The notes under the pieces were generated by a model that worked only from the letters and a program-made list of their open reading frames with translations, ran no database searches and was not told where the DNA came from. A stretch of 64,000 nt of DNA from Curtobacterium pusillum (GTDB lineage: Bacteria; Actinomycetota; Actinomycetes; Actinomycetales; Microbacteriaceae). This document shows, in pieces, positions 21,749 through 29,267 of the stretch. Within the stretch, counting starts at the first letter, position 1, and each line of letters begins with the position of its first letter. The position numbers were made by a program, and so were the translations under genes. The DNA is taken from NCBI GenBank assembly GCA_002025645.1, contig CP018783.1, positions 1 to 64,000 of the forward strand, given 5' to 3'.

Positions 21749-23115
21749 CGGCGGGCCAACTTCCGGACGACGACACCGGGGCGGGCGAGGAGCCGGCCGA
21801 CGGCACCGGAGCGCGAACGCACGCGGTTCGCCAGCAGGCCCACGGCGGCACGGGCGCTCGTCGCTCCGAGCGACGCGTACGCGCCGGGCAGCTCGAACCA
21901 GTAGCGGGCGGCCTGTGGGAGCTGGTAGCCCTCCGTGCCGACCAAGGCGACCAGCCGTGCGATCGCAGCCGCGTTGTCGTGGCCCGTACCCGTGACGGCG
22001 GTGAGGCGACCCGGGGCAGCCGCGCCGTGCCTCCTGGCCGAATCCGGGTCCGCCGCGTAGGCGGCGAGGGCGTCCGCGAGTGCCGCGGTGTCGTCGGCGT
22101 CGACGAGCGCACCGGTGACGCCGGGCTCGATGAGTTCGGCGCTGCCGCCCTGGCGGGTGGCGACGACCGGCTTGCCGAGGGTCATGTACTCGGCCGTGGT
22201 GCGGCCGAACGCCTCGATCGTCGACGGTGTGACGCAGACGTCGGCTGCCGCGATGAAGGGAGCCGGCGTGTGCTGCTCGCCCGCGAAGACGACGTGGTCG
22301 GCGACGCCGAGCGCACGGGCGCGGTCCGTGAGGCGCTGGTCCTCGCCGGGGCGCTTCCAGCTGCCGACGAAGCAGACGCTCGCGGTGACGCCGCGAGCAC
22401 GGAGCTCACCGAGGGCGTCCACGACGCGGTGCTGGCCCTTGGACTCCTCGACCCGTCCGAGGACCGTGATGCGGAGACCGGGGTCGGCCTGCGGGAAGGG
22501 CGCGACCGCTGGGGTCTCGTCCTTCGTCGCAAGCAGTCGCTCGGTGTCCACCGTCGGGTAGGAGACGGAGAGCTTCTCGGCCGGGATGTACTGCTCCAGG
22601 TGGGCGCGCATCGCCTCGGAGTTGGTGACGACCGCACCGGACAGCAAGCCGATGTCGCCCAGGACGCCGGCGCGGCCGGTCTGGAACTGCAGACCGTGGT
22701 CGAGGTCGCCGTACTCGCGGACGAACCAGGCCTGTGGGATGCCGAGGACCGCGGCCGCGAAGGAGGCCCACGGCGCGACCAGGGTGTTCGTCACCACGAG
22801 GTCGGGGCGCTGGCGTTCGTACAGCCGGATGATCGCGTTCACTGCGGCGTAGTCGACGGTGGCGAAGGCCGCGCGCTCGGCAGCGGGTGCTGGTTGCGGG
22901 CTCGGCAGGGCCCAACCGCGGAAGCGCAGGGCGTCGTACGACCACCCGCGCTCGTCGAGTGCCTCGATGAACTTGCCGCGCGGGGCCTTCGTGACGAAGG
23001 TCGGGGTCATCGTCGGGTCGATCGCCAGCCAGTCCTCCACGAACCGGAGGAGGGACCGCTCCGCGCCACCGAGGTTCACAGGCGCTGTGGAGTGGTTGGC
23101 GAAACTGACGATCAC
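21745..23115 (-). CDS. GT4 glycosyltransferase
   Basis: Retaining GT-B fold glycosyltransferase of 456 residues. The N-terminal domain begins MIVSFANHSTAPVNLGGAER, with the GGAER loop typical of GT4 enzymes. The C-terminal domain carries ITVLGRVEESKGQHRVVDAL and the EX7E-like motif in IEAFGRTTAEYMTLGKPVVA followed by RQGGSAELI. It is the first gene of the minus-strand operon with the GT2 and GT39-like genes, and is divergent from the ABC exporter genes. Its start GTG 23115 has a TAGAGT -10-like box about eight bases upstream on the minus strand, so it may be leaderless. Probable role is adding a sugar to the lipid-linked glycopolymer. Confidence 0.88.
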   Translation of the reverse strand: MIVSFANHSTAPVNLGGAERSLLRFVEDWLAIDPTMTPTFVTKAPRGKFIEALDERGWSYDALRFRGWALPSPQPAPAAERAAFATVDYAAVNAIIRLYERQRPDLVVTNTLVAPWASFAAAVLGIPQAWFVREYGDLDHGLQFQTGRAGVLGDIGLLSGAVVTNSEAMRAHLEQYIPAEKLSVSYPTVDTERLLATKDETPAVAPFPQADPGLRITVLGRVEESKGQHRVVDALGELRARGVTASVCFVGSWKRPGEDQRLTDRARALGVADHVVFAGEQHTPAPFIAAADVCVTPSTIEAFGRTTAEYMTLGKPVVATRQGGSAELIEPGVTGALVDADDTAALADALAAYAADPDSARRHGAAAPGRLTAVTGTGHDNAAAIARLVALVGTEGYQLPQAARYWFELPGAYASLGATSARAAVGLLANRVRSRSGAVGRLLARPGVVVRKLARR

Positions 23116-23159
23116 CGTGTAACTCTACAAAGGTTTCGGCGAGGGTTCGTCATATCGAC

Positions 23160-23186
23160 ACCCGGTGTGGACAACTGTCACCGGGT
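23160..23186. promoter_or_regulatory. Inverted repeat in the GT4/ABC divergent promoter
   Basis: ACCCGGTG (23160-23167) and CACCGGGT (23179-23186) are perfect 8-base arms with an 11-base spacer. They lie in the 138-base divergent region between the GT4 gene and the ABC exporter, so a dimeric regulator could control both. No regulator gene is adjacent. The region is AT-richer near the GT4 start. Confidence 0.45.
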
Positions 23187-23253
23187 CGAACGTGCGTCCT
23201 GCAACCTGTGTGCGAGAATGTCTCGTCCCCGAAACCCTGTGAGGAGCGCCGCG

Positions 23254-24105
23254 TTGCGCCCCGGAGGAGCCAGCACCCGAAGCATGACGTACCTGAACGA
23301 GCTCATGTCCTCGCGCGAGCTGCTGGCGAACCTCACAGCGCGAGAGGTCAAGGGCAAGTACCGCCGCACGGTCTTCGGGCAGCTGTGGTCGCTGATCAAC
23401 CCGCTCGCGACGATGCTGATCTACACGATCGTGTACTCGTTCATCTTCCGGGCGCGGCTCGAGGTGGGCGACCCCAGTGGGCTGAACATCTACCCGCTCT
23501 GGCTCATGTGCGGCCTGCTGCCGTGGATCTTCGCCCGGAACGTCATCAACTCCGGCATGACCTCGATCGTGTCCAACGGGTCGCTGATCAAGAAGGTCTA
23601 CTTCCCGCGCATGACGCTGCCCCTGGCGGCGGTCGGGTCGTTCGGGTTCACCTGGCTGGTCGAGATGGGCGTGCTGCTCATCGCCCTCGCGATCGCCGGC
23701 TCGAACTTCTGGATCTACCTGCCGGTCATCGCCCTGACCATGGTCTTCCTGGCCATGTTCGCCGCCGGCCTCGGACTCATCCTGTCGATCGTCAACGTGC
23801 ACTTCCGCGACATGCAGCACCTCGTCGGCATCGCCCTGCAGATGTGGATGTACCTGTCGCCGATCATCTACCCGCTGTCGCTCGTCGAGGACGCCGCGAA
23901 CAAGGCGGGGCACCCGTGGATCATCCACGTCTACAAGCTCAACCCGATCGAGCGGTTCTCCGAGGTCTTCCGGAACCTCATGTACGACAACCGACTCCCG
24001 AACTGGACCGACCTGGTCGCGTGCGCCATCGCCGGATGCGCTTCGCTCGCACTCGGCTACTTCGTGTTCTCCCGCAACGAGAAGAAGCTGGCTGAACTCC
24101 TGTGA
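23254..24105 (+). CDS. TagG-type ABC exporter permease
   Basis: ABC-2-type membrane subunit for export of wall teichoic acid or O-antigen-like polymers, about 283 residues. It shows the family pattern: N-terminal amphipathic stretch ANLTAREVKGKYRRTVFGQL, then six hydrophobic segments with LWLMCGLLPWIFARNVIN and MYLSPIIYPLSL. I chose TTG 23254 because gaggag lies seven bases upstream; ATG 23218 and ATG 23284 are in frame but have no such site. It is translationally coupled to the ATPase that follows (GTGA at 24102-24105). With the ATPase it should move a finished lipid-linked polymer across the membrane. Confidence 0.88.
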   Translation: MRPGGASTRSMTYLNELMSSRELLANLTAREVKGKYRRTVFGQLWSLINPLATMLIYTIVYSFIFRARLEVGDPSGLNIYPLWLMCGLLPWIFARNVINSGMTSIVSNGSLIKKVYFPRMTLPLAAVGSFGFTWLVEMGVLLIALAIAGSNFWIYLPVIALTMVFLAMFAAGLGLILSIVNVHFRDMQHLVGIALQMWMYLSPIIYPLSLVEDAANKAGHPWIIHVYKLNPIERFSEVFRNLMYDNRLPNWTDLVACAIAGCASLALGYFVFSRNEKKLAELL

Positions 24106-24830
24106 CCGAAGCTGCCGTCACCGTCGACCACGTGTCGAAGCGTTTCCGCATGTACAAGGAGCGCAACGACTCGCTGAAGAGCATGGTCATGCGCGGGAAG
24201 AAGTCCGTGCACGAGGACTTCTGGGCGCTCAAGGACGTCTCGTTCGAGGTGCCGCACGGCACCACGTTCGGCCTGATCGGCAAGAACGGGTCGGGCAAGT
24301 CCACGCTCCTGAAGTGCCTGGCGAAGATCCTGTGGCCCGAAGAGGGCTCGATCACCGCCCGCGGCAAGCAGGCATCCCTGCTCGAGGTCGGCTCCGGCTT
24401 CCACCCCGAGCTCTCCGGCCGCGAGAACGTCTTCCTGAACGGCTCGATCCTCGGCATGAGCCGCAAGGAGGTCACCCGGAAGTTCGACGAGATCGTGTCG
24501 TTCTCCGGTGTCGGCCACTTCATCGACCAGCCGGTGAAGAACTACTCGTCGGGCATGTACGTCCGGCTCGGGTTCTCGGTCGCCGTCGCGGTGACGCCGG
24601 ACATCCTGGTCGTCGACGAGGTCCTGGCCGTCGGTGACGCCACGTTCCAGAAGCGGTGCCGGACCAAGTTCAAGGAGATGAAGGAGGAGGGCCGCACGGT
24701 CATCCTCGTCTCCCACTCGATGAACACGGTCAAGGACATGTGTGACGAGGTGGCTTGGCTGAACGAGGGTGAGCTGAAGATGATCGGCAAGACGAACGAC
24801 GTCGTCAAGGCCTACAACGAGACCGTCTGA
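24102..24830 (+). CDS. TagH-type ABC exporter ATPase
   Basis: ATP-binding subunit of the polysaccharide/polyol-phosphate exporter, 242 residues. Walker A GKNGSGKST is near residue 60, the signature is the exporter-type YSSGMYVRL near 148, and Walker B ILVVDEVLAVGD near 168, with the switch His in SHSMN. LLEVGSGFHPELSGREN is the distinctive Q-loop region of the TagH/KpsT group. No C-terminal carbohydrate-binding domain is present, unlike Wzt-type ATPases, so the polymer need not carry a special chain terminus. It overlaps the permease gene by four bases and is followed directly by the polymerase gene. Confidence 0.93.
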   Translation: MTEAAVTVDHVSKRFRMYKERNDSLKSMVMRGKKSVHEDFWALKDVSFEVPHGTTFGLIGKNGSGKSTLLKCLAKILWPEEGSITARGKQASLLEVGSGFHPELSGRENVFLNGSILGMSRKEVTRKFDEIVSFSGVGHFIDQPVKNYSSGMYVRLGFSVAVAVTPDILVVDEVLAVGDATFQKRCRTKFKEMKEEGRTVILVSHSMNTVKDMCDEVAWLNEGELKMIGKTNDVVKAYNETV

Positions 24831-24862
24831 GCGTGAGCTCGACTGCAAGTGAGGGGACAGAC

Positions 24863-27559
24863 GTGTCAGAAGTGACCCCCGCGACGTCGTCGTCGCAGCG
24901 CCGCTTCACGGTCGGCGCAGTGTTCGCTGTGTACAACGTGGCGCGCTACCTCCCGGATCTGCTCGCGTCGCTCGAGCGTCAGACGCTCCCGATCGACCGA
25001 GTCCAGTTGGTGTTCGTCGATGACGGCTCGACTGACGGCAGTCTCGAACTGCTGCAGCGCTGGGCCGCCGCCCGGCAGGAGCACGTCACCATCGTCGGGC
25101 AGGCCAATGCGTGGGTCGCTGCGGCACGGAACGCTGGCCTGGCACACGTCGATGCCGACTGGGTGACCTTCGCCGACCCCGACGATGTGTTCGACGACCG
25201 GTACTTCGAAGAAGTCGTGAAGTTCATCGACCTGCACGGCGCACCGCGAATCGGCATGCTCGTCGCACACCAGTTGCGGTTGAACGAGCGGCTGGAACTC
25301 GTCGACTCGCATCCCCTGCGGGTCAAGTTCGCCAAGGGCTCGCGCATCGTCGACCTGGCACACGAGCCGGTCATCCAGATGGCCGTCAACTCTGCCTTCT
25401 TCCGCACTGACGCGATCCTGGCGAACTCCGTGCAGTTCGACGGCCGTATCCGCCCGGTCTTCGAGGACGCGCACTTCATCGCCTCGTACTTGTTGCGAAC
25501 GAGGTTCACCGACGTCGGTGTCCTCGCTTCAGCGAAGTACCACTACCGGGTTCGTGGCGACGGCACTTCGTTGATGGAGTCCCACTTCGACCACCCTGGC
25601 AAGTACACGGACGTGCTCCGCCACGGGCATCTCGACCTCGTGCGATCGGCCGAGGACCAGCTCGGGATCGTTCCACGGTGGCTCGAGTACACGCTGCTGT
25701 ACGACCTGTTCTGGTACTTCAAGAACGAGCGTGCCTTGAATTCGGCTTCGGCACTCGCGCCCGAGCACACGTTCGACGAGTTCCACGACCTGGTCTCCGA
25801 GATCCGCTCCGGCATCTCCGACGACGCGATCCACACGTTCGACGCGATGGGAGTGGAGTTCGCGGTCCGGAAGGCACTGCTCATCGGCTACACGGGCCGG
25901 GCAGTCCGTCCCTCGTACGCGAAGCTCGAACGGGTGGACGAGACACGGCAGCACGTGAAGTTCACGTACTGGTTCACCGGCGAACTTCCCGTCGAGCGGA
26001 TCGCAGTCGACGGCCGTGACGTGGTGCCGGTCCATGCCAAGACGCAGGACCTGGTGTTCTACGGTCGGGCCGTGCTCCGCCAGCGGCACATCTGGGTCGA
26101 ACGTGGGCGGCAGACGCGCTTGTGGCTCGACGGGGCAGTCGTCCCGTTCAGCCGAGGCGAGCGGTACGAAGCGGACGAGGCGCTGACGATCAGGCAACTC
26201 CGGCCGCAGATCCTCGGGCAGCGCAAGCGGTTCGAGGGCCGATGGTCGGACGTCTCGACTCCGGCGCTCCAGCACGTGAAGCGCCATGCGCGCGAGGTCT
26301 ACGACGGCGTGCGGTCGGGCAAGTACAAGCGCCGGGCTGAGGACGCACTGCTCGGCGTGTCCGTTCGTAGCCGCAAGACCCGCGAGAAGTTCGCAGGCGC
26401 ATGGGTGTTCATGGACCGTGACACGGACGCGAACGACAACGCGGAGCACCTCTACCGGTGGGTTCGGAAGAACCGGCCCGACATCAACTCCTGGTTCGTC
26501 CTTGCCCGGGATTCGAAGGACTGGGACCGGCTGCAGGCGGAGGGCTTCCGGCTGGTCGCGCACAGATCCGGCGACTGGCGGAAGCTGATGCTGCACGCGG
26601 CGCACGTCGCGTCGTCACACATCGACGTCTACGTGGTGAATCCGCTCCCGAAGTGGCGCTACGGCGACCCACGGTTCACGTTCACCTGGCTGCAGCACGG
26701 CGTGACGAACTACGACATCTCACGATGGGTGAACAACAAGCCCGCTGAGTTGTTCGTCACGGTCACTCCGCAAGAGAAGGAATCGATCGCCGGCGACGGC
26801 CCGTACACGTTCTCCGACCGCGAAGTGGTGTTGACGGGATTCCCTCGCCACGACGAACTGCTCCGGAAGCGACGAGGAACGCCCGAGCCGGCGCGGGACC
26901 TGATCCTGATCATGCCAACCTGGCGGAAGAAGCTCGCTGGCGCGCAGATTCCCGGAAGCAACGAACGACTGAAGAACCCGGCATTCGGGTCGAGCGACTA
27001 CGCGCTCGAGTTCAACGCCCTCATCGGGTCGGAGCGTCTCCGCGATGTCGCGCTCAGCACCGGTAAGCGGGTCGTCTTCATGCCGCATCCGAACATGCGT
27101 CCGTACCTCTCGGACTTCGATGTGCCCGATTGGGTCGAGATCTGGGACTTCGGCGCGGTCAACGTCCAGGACGTGCTCGCCCGAGCGGCCCTCGTGGTGA
27201 CGGACTACTCTTCCCTGGGCTTCGAAGCCGCGTTCATCGATGTGCCGCTCGTGTACTTCCAGTTCGACGCCTCCTCGTTCTTCGACGGCTCGCACGTCGG
27301 ACGTCGCGGGTACTTCAACTACGAACGCGACGGCTTCGGGCCGGTCGCGACGACCGTTGCTGCGGTCGAGGCTGCGGTCGAGACGATCGGTGAGCGAGGC
27401 TTTGTCTCATCACCCGAGTACCTCGCCCGCACCGAAGCCGCATTCATCACCAGAGACGAGGCCAACTGCGAGCGGGTGGTCGGTGCGATGCTCGCTCTCG
27501 ACGGATCGCCGAGGATCACCGAGCCTCGGCGATCCGTCGACCGCGTTGAGACGGCTTGA
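24863..27559 (+). CDS. Fused GT2 glycosyltransferase and CDP-glycerol glycerophosphotransferase
   Basis: Large bifunctional cytoplasmic enzyme of about 898 residues. The N-terminal GT2 domain shows VGAVFAVYNVARYLPDLL, VFVDDGSTDGSLELL and the metal-binding FADPDDVFDD. The C-terminal half, from about residue 515, is a TagF/TarF-type glycerophosphotransferase: FTWLQHGVTNYDISRW, LTGFPRHDELL, MPHPNMRPYL and VTDYSSLGFEAAF. The two activities would add a sugar and a polyol-phosphate unit to the same chain. GTG 24863 is chosen because gagggg is six bases upstream; GTG 24833 is an in-frame alternative next to the ABC ATPase stop. Base composition drops here compared with the flanking glycosyltransferase genes. 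Confidence 0.88.
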   Translation: MSEVTPATSSSQRRFTVGAVFAVYNVARYLPDLLASLERQTLPIDRVQLVFVDDGSTDGSLELLQRWAAARQEHVTIVGQANAWVAAARNAGLAHVDADWVTFADPDDVFDDRYFEEVVKFIDLHGAPRIGMLVAHQLRLNERLELVDSHPLRVKFAKGSRIVDLAHEPVIQMAVNSAFFRTDAILANSVQFDGRIRPVFEDAHFIASYLLRTRFTDVGVLASAKYHYRVRGDGTSLMESHFDHPGKYTDVLRHGHLDLVRSAEDQLGIVPRWLEYTLLYDLFWYFKNERALNSASALAPEHTFDEFHDLVSEIRSGISDDAIHTFDAMGVEFAVRKALLIGYTGRAVRPSYAKLERVDETRQHVKFTYWFTGELPVERIAVDGRDVVPVHAKTQDLVFYGRAVLRQRHIWVERGRQTRLWLDGAVVPFSRGERYEADEALTIRQLRPQILGQRKRFEGRWSDVSTPALQHVKRHAREVYDGVRSGKYKRRAEDALLGVSVRSRKTREKFAGAWVFMDRDTDANDNAEHLYRWVRKNRPDINSWFVLARDSKDWDRLQAEGFRLVAHRSGDWRKLMLHAAHVASSHIDVYVVNPLPKWRYGDPRFTFTWLQHGVTNYDISRWVNNKPAELFVTVTPQEKESIAGDGPYTFSDREVVLTGFPRHDELLRKRRGTPEPARDLILIMPTWRKKLAGAQIPGSNERLKNPAFGSSDYALEFNALIGSERLRDVALSTGKRVVFMPHPNMRPYLSDFDVPDWVEIWDFGAVNVQDVLARAALVVTDYSSLGFEAAFIDVPLVYFQFDASSFFDGSHVGRRGYFNYERDGFGPVATTVAAVEAAVETIGERGFVSSPEYLARTEAAFITRDEANCERVVGAMLALDGSPRITEPRRSVDRVETA

Positions 27560-27563
27560 CCCG

Positions 27564-29174
27564 TCAGCGCACCACGGGGACGTGCACGCGGGTCTCGACC
27601 ATGTTGTGGTCGGAAGGGACGACCGACGTACCCGGGTTCCAGTTGTTCACGAACTCGTCGCTGCCTTGGAAGCCCTGCGTGAGGATGTAGTCGATGCGCT
27701 GCCCGTCCTTGTTCGGGTCGTCGGCCTGCTGCGACGGAGGTAGGGAGTTGTTGTAGGTCGGCTTCGCGGTGCCGTAGCGGTGCTGTGAGGCCGACGCGTC
27801 GTAGAAGCCGCCACGGATGAGCGTGGGTTGCGCGCCGTCGCTCGCGTCCTCCGGGTAACGGTTGTCGTTCAGGTCCCCTCCGAGGATGACCGGGAGTCGT
27901 TTCCCGGATGCGTTCGGGGTGTTCGCACGGTTGAGCGCGCTCAGGAGCTGTGCGGAGTTCTGGCCGAGCAGCGTCTTGCGGGGCTGGCTGTAGGAACTCG
28001 ATGGAATGCCGTAGTGGGCAGCAACGACGTAGAACGCGGTGCCACTACCGTCTCGGGACTGCAGTTTGGCCCATGGGGTGTTGGTGTCCGGAGCCGCCGA
28101 TTCCGGGTACACCTCGTAGTCCTTGATGCCCGACAGGACACCGTGGTCGAGCACTGTGTACTTCGCGGGGTTGTAGAGGATCCGGTTGCCCTGATGCGAC
28201 TTGCTGACCGTCATCGTCGAGGCGTCCACCAGCTCGAGGTTCGGCAGACGCCCGTCCAGGTCGAGGTACGCCTGTGACGAGCCGCTGCCGTTCGACAACC
28301 CGCTCGCTTCGAGGACGGTGAGGATGTCGGGGTCCTTCGCGTTGATCGTGCTCGCGATGGCGGGAGCCCGTGTCGACCAGCTCGGTGTGCCCGCCTTCTC
28401 GCATCCCGAGCACAGCACGTTGTAGCTGGCGAAGTGCACGGCGAGATCCGAGGCGATCGGCTTCGTTGGCGTCGGCCACGCGCTGACCTGGTCGGACTTC
28501 CTGACGTAGGTCGAGTTGAAGTACGTGTTGCGAGCCATGGCGCGGACGTAGATCGGGTTGCCGTACGCGACGGAGGTCAGGTCGCTTTCCGACCCTGCCA
28601 GGGTCCAGGTCCTCGTTGCGGGATCGAATGCAGACGACCAGGGCGTGAAGTGCGGTGTCCAGCGGTCGGGTGTCCGGTTCTCGTTCGCCCCCGCCGACCA
28701 ACGGATCTGGTAGTCGCTCGCGTTCGCTACTTCGGGAATCGAGACCGAGACCCCGTTGGCAGCGGGCTTCGCACTGATCGAGCCGAACGTGGACACTGCG
28801 TTGGGTTGCAGCGTGGTCGTCACTGCCTTCGCCCAGACGCCAGCAGTCGTGCCGTTCTTCGCCGCGACCGTCACGTAGTACGTCGCCCCAGGCTGCAGTG
28901 CTGTCATCCACGCACCGACGACCGCGCTGTCCTTGTACTTCGGGCTGCCGAGATCGGACCTTGTCGACCACTTCACCACGTAGCTGGTGGCGTTCGACAC
29001 GGAGTTCCACTTCACCTTGACGCTCTTGCCTGCCCAGTCCTGCGTGGCCTTGGCCACACCCGTCACCTGAGCCGGTTTCGTCGCGGCAGTGGCTGGGAGC
29101 GCTGACGAGAGTGGTAGCGCCGCCACCATCGAGATGGCGATGGCTACTGCGAATCGGCGCGCTGCACGGCTCAT
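27564..29174 (-). CDS. Secreted fibronectin-III/endonuclease-exonuclease-phosphatase protein
   Basis: Exported protein of 536 residues. A classical signal peptide (MSRAARRFAVAIAISMVAALP with an Ala-X-Ala site before TKPAQ, about residue 31) is preceded by ribosome binding site agggag. Two fibronectin type III-like modules follow (VTGVAKATQDW, SYVVKWSTRSD; then VSVSIPEVANASDYQIRW). The C-terminal domain from about residue 245 is of the endonuclease/exonuclease/phosphatase family with its catalytic residues: SYNVL, TVLEASG, VAAHYG, GGDLND, IDYIL and SDHNMVE. It should be an active metal-dependent phosphodiesterase or nuclease outside the cell. It is convergent with the polymerase gene with four bases between stops, and divergent from the acyltransferase. 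Confidence 0.85.
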   Translation of the reverse strand: MSRAARRFAVAIAISMVAALPLSSALPATAATKPAQVTGVAKATQDWAGKSVKVKWNSVSNATSYVVKWSTRSDLGSPKYKDSAVVGAWMTALQPGATYYVTVAAKNGTTAGVWAKAVTTTLQPNAVSTFGSISAKPAANGVSVSIPEVANASDYQIRWSAGANENRTPDRWTPHFTPWSSAFDPATRTWTLAGSESDLTSVAYGNPIYVRAMARNTYFNSTYVRKSDQVSAWPTPTKPIASDLAVHFASYNVLCSGCEKAGTPSWSTRAPAIASTINAKDPDILTVLEASGLSNGSGSSQAYLDLDGRLPNLELVDASTMTVSKSHQGNRILYNPAKYTVLDHGVLSGIKDYEVYPESAAPDTNTPWAKLQSRDGSGTAFYVVAAHYGIPSSSYSQPRKTLLGQNSAQLLSALNRANTPNASGKRLPVILGGDLNDNRYPEDASDGAQPTLIRGGFYDASASQHRYGTAKPTYNNSLPPSQQADDPNKDGQRIDYILTQGFQGSDEFVNNWNPGTSVVPSDHNMVETRVHVPVVR

Positions 29175-29267
29175 TGTGGCTCCCTGTCCTGGTGCAGACA
29201 GGTTAGTGCACCCCGGCGACACGGGCCGAGATGTGAGAAGGGCTTGATAGTCGATTACAGTTCCGGA

